IMG/VR virus record: IMGVR_UViG_3300008219_000053
Location: 1 to 32,525 of that record
Length of the DNA stretch: 32,525 nucleotides
Origin: a virus
Strand: one strand, 5' to 3'
Shown piece by piece: positions 31,584-32,525 of the stretch (positions within the stretch are counted from its first letter, which is position 1; every line of letters starts with the position of its first letter). The translations under genes were made by a program, and so were the position numbers. The notes beneath the pieces were generated by a model, which saw only the letters and a list, made by a program, of their open reading frames with translations, did no database searches and was not told the DNA's origin.

Positions 31584-31841
31584 ATGAGGCATTACATGGA
31601 CTCGGATGTGAGACATGCTATGGAGGTCATAGAAACAGCCAGCACAGGGATCAGACTGGAGGTGGCGTGTTTGCTCATGCGCCAGTCGGCTATGGATTCG
31701 TCAGTGGGAGTTGTTGGCAGGGGGTTCCTAAGAGAATCAGTAAGTGGACTACAGGCGGTACTCGACTGGATCTCTGTCGGTGACCGTGAGGCACTAGTGC
31801 CCAACGTAACAAGCGAGGAAATGGAAACGGAGGCATTATGA
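31584..31841 (+). CDS. Small helical hypothetical protein
   Basis: An 85-residue protein with two helical segments (RHAMEVIETASTGIRLEVACLLMRQ and GFLRESVSGLQAVLDWISVGD) and an acidic C-terminus. GAGGAATAG precedes the ATG and the stop overlaps the next start as ATGA. No recognised family. The segment is weakly apolar but shows no clear membrane span. Confidence 0.65.
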   Translation: MRHYMDSDVRHAMEVIETASTGIRLEVACLLMRQSAMDSSVGVVGRGFLRESVSGLQAVLDWISVGDREALVPNVTSEEMETEAL

Positions 31842-32068
31842 ATTGGATACTAAGGTTTCTACCAAAGGATACACAGCAGCTCCTTGTATTGGGTCAGAGG
31901 ATCATCGCATCTCTGGATACACCGGAGGAGCGCAGGGCTGCTGTGCAGTACGGCATACATATGCTGTCTGTTGGATCTGATGGTGGGTCGCGCTGTACAG
32001 TGAGTGAGTGGGCAAGGTTCGGCTCGATGCTCGGGGTCTTAAAAGGACCTGCCCAGAAACCCAAGTAG
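31838..32068 (+). CDS. Small conserved phage protein, last late gene
   Basis: A 76-residue protein with LLVLGQRIIASLDTPEERRAAVQYG in the first half and TVSEWARFGSMLGVLKG at the end, a pattern seen in short phage proteins of unknown function encoded near late genes. The start overlaps the upstream stop as ATGA. It is the last convincing rightward gene before the hairpin-rich gap. Confidence 0.72.
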   Translation: MNWILRFLPKDTQQLLVLGQRIIASLDTPEERRAAVQYGIHMLSVGSDGGSRCTVSEWARFGSMLGVLKGPAQKPK

Positions 32069-32418
32069 GTGTCTCAGGGGCAGGGTAAGGGACACAAGAG
32101 AAAAAAATAAATATAGAAACTGGTTCTCCTGCGTATAGATCGTTCTCCCTGCCCCACATTACTTTACTACCCCCCTTAAAGGGGGGTAGTTAGTAAAGTA
32201 CCGGGAGAGTCAGCCCCTCTTACAACGTATCGTGGTTAGCTCCTCCGTGTACGTCACGGCCAATCTTTTCCGGGATCAGACCCCACTACCGGGGCTTGGT
32301 GTGGGGGAAAGAGGAAGGATTTGGCACCTTATCCCTGAGCTGTTTCACCGTGACTCTCCCGATGTAGACTATTATACACTATCCTATCTCCGCCACGTCT
32401 ATATTATCCTAATTCCTC
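32069..32418. other. Convergent intergenic region without a convincing gene
   Basis: About 350 bases between the last rightward gene and the leftward zinc-ribbon frame. It contains a perfect 9-bp inverted repeat GGGGCAGGG (32077-32085) / CCCTGCCCC (32147-32155), the A-rich AAAAAAATAAATATAG (from 32101), the bulged CCCCCC/GGGGGG hairpin and a CCCCAC/GTGGGG stem (32281-32306). A 75-codon plus-strand frame (32232-32459) lacks a ribosome site and overlaps the zinc ribbon, so it is not called. Confidence 0.7.
32160..32200. terminator. Bulged hairpin with CCCCCC/GGGGGG core, bidirectional terminator candidate
   Basis: TACTTTACTACCCCCC pairs with GGGGGGTA...GTAAAGTA around a TTAAA loop, about 16 bp with one 4-base bulge (32191-32194). 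Core and arms match the hairpin at 6115-6164. Here it lies between convergent gene blocks, where a two-way terminator would be expected. Confidence 0.55.
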
Positions 32419-32525
32419 CTATCTCCTTCTGCTATAGTTTCCTCGTTTTGCTTCTTTAAGTTGGCCTCTCCATTCGTAACGACATTTAGGACACATAAAC
32501 CATCCTGATGTTGTGTTACGCCTCA
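32419..32525 (-). CDS. Zinc-ribbon C-terminus entering from right edge (partial)
   Basis: Reading leftward from the window edge, 34 codons are open to a TAG at 32419-32421. The product includes TSGWFMCPKCRYEWRG, a CPxC zinc-ribbon knuckle followed by an aromatic residue, then a basic tail. One CxxC pair needs a partner upstream, outside the window; the left-edge gene (1-216) ends with an unpaired CxxC. An internal ATG at 32496 with AGGA six bases upstream could alternatively start a 25-residue peptide. Real coding is likely because of the ribbon motif, but the N-terminus is unseen. Confidence 0.55.
   Translation of the reverse strand, partial: RRNTTSGWFMCPKCRYEWRGQLKEAKRGNYSRRR

Noticed and set aside
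31550-31783. 77-codon open frame overlapping the 85-residue gene
   Set aside because: It starts at GTG without a ribosome site, out of frame with the well-coupled gene at 31584-31841.
32232-32459. 75-codon plus-strand open frame at the right end
   Set aside because: It has no ribosome site, an apolar non-phage-like end, and overlap with the better supported zinc-ribbon frame on the other strand.

Overview
The window reads as a tailed double-stranded DNA bacteriophage genome or most of one. It has a contiguous virion block (small and large terminase, portal, scaffold, major capsid protein, connector and tail proteins, a tail fibre with an S74 chaperone) and strong GGAGG-type ribosome binding sites. 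TTG and GTG starts are frequent, and genes are tightly packed with ATGA, GTGA or TAATG overlaps. No tape-measure, sheath, tail-tube or tail-terminator gene was recognised, so a short-tailed (podovirus-like) particle is the best guess. The host cannot be named from sequence alone; arginine AGG and isoleucine ATA codons are common.

Layout. Positions 1-5566 hold about a dozen genes, all on the minus strand: small zinc-knuckle and hypothetical proteins, a MoxR/CobS-like AAA+ ATPase next to a CobT-like VWA protein, a PD-(D/E)XK nuclease candidate and a cysteine-rich phage protein. Positions 5567-6217 are a gene-free divergent control region. It carries candidate promoters in both directions, two copies of a 17-bp operator-like palindrome, direct repeats and a large bulged hairpin. 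Positions 6218-32068 form one plus-strand late block: terminase small subunit, nuclease-like protein, small basic peptide, terminase large subunit, portal, several large virion proteins (835 and 1512 aa), scaffold, capsid, decoration candidate, connector and tail proteins, fibre, then small membrane proteins that could be holins. Positions 32069-32418 have no convincing gene but hold a second copy of the bulged hairpin. A minus-strand zinc-ribbon reading frame enters from the right edge at 32419-32525.

The left-edge and right-edge fragments are both minus-strand, cysteine-rich and incomplete, which suggests a circular (or circularly permuted) genome opened inside or beside one small gene. Joined directly, however, the frames differ by one base. 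In that reading the leftward and rightward transcription units diverge at about 5.6-6.2 kb and converge at the hairpin near 32.2 kb.

No DNA polymerase, helicase, primase, integrase, repressor or endolysin was recognised. The most unusual features are the operator/hairpin control region, a repeated stop-codon-plus-ribosome-site cassette between early genes, the AAA+/VWA pair, and a connector-like protein with an inserted carbohydrate-binding-type domain.
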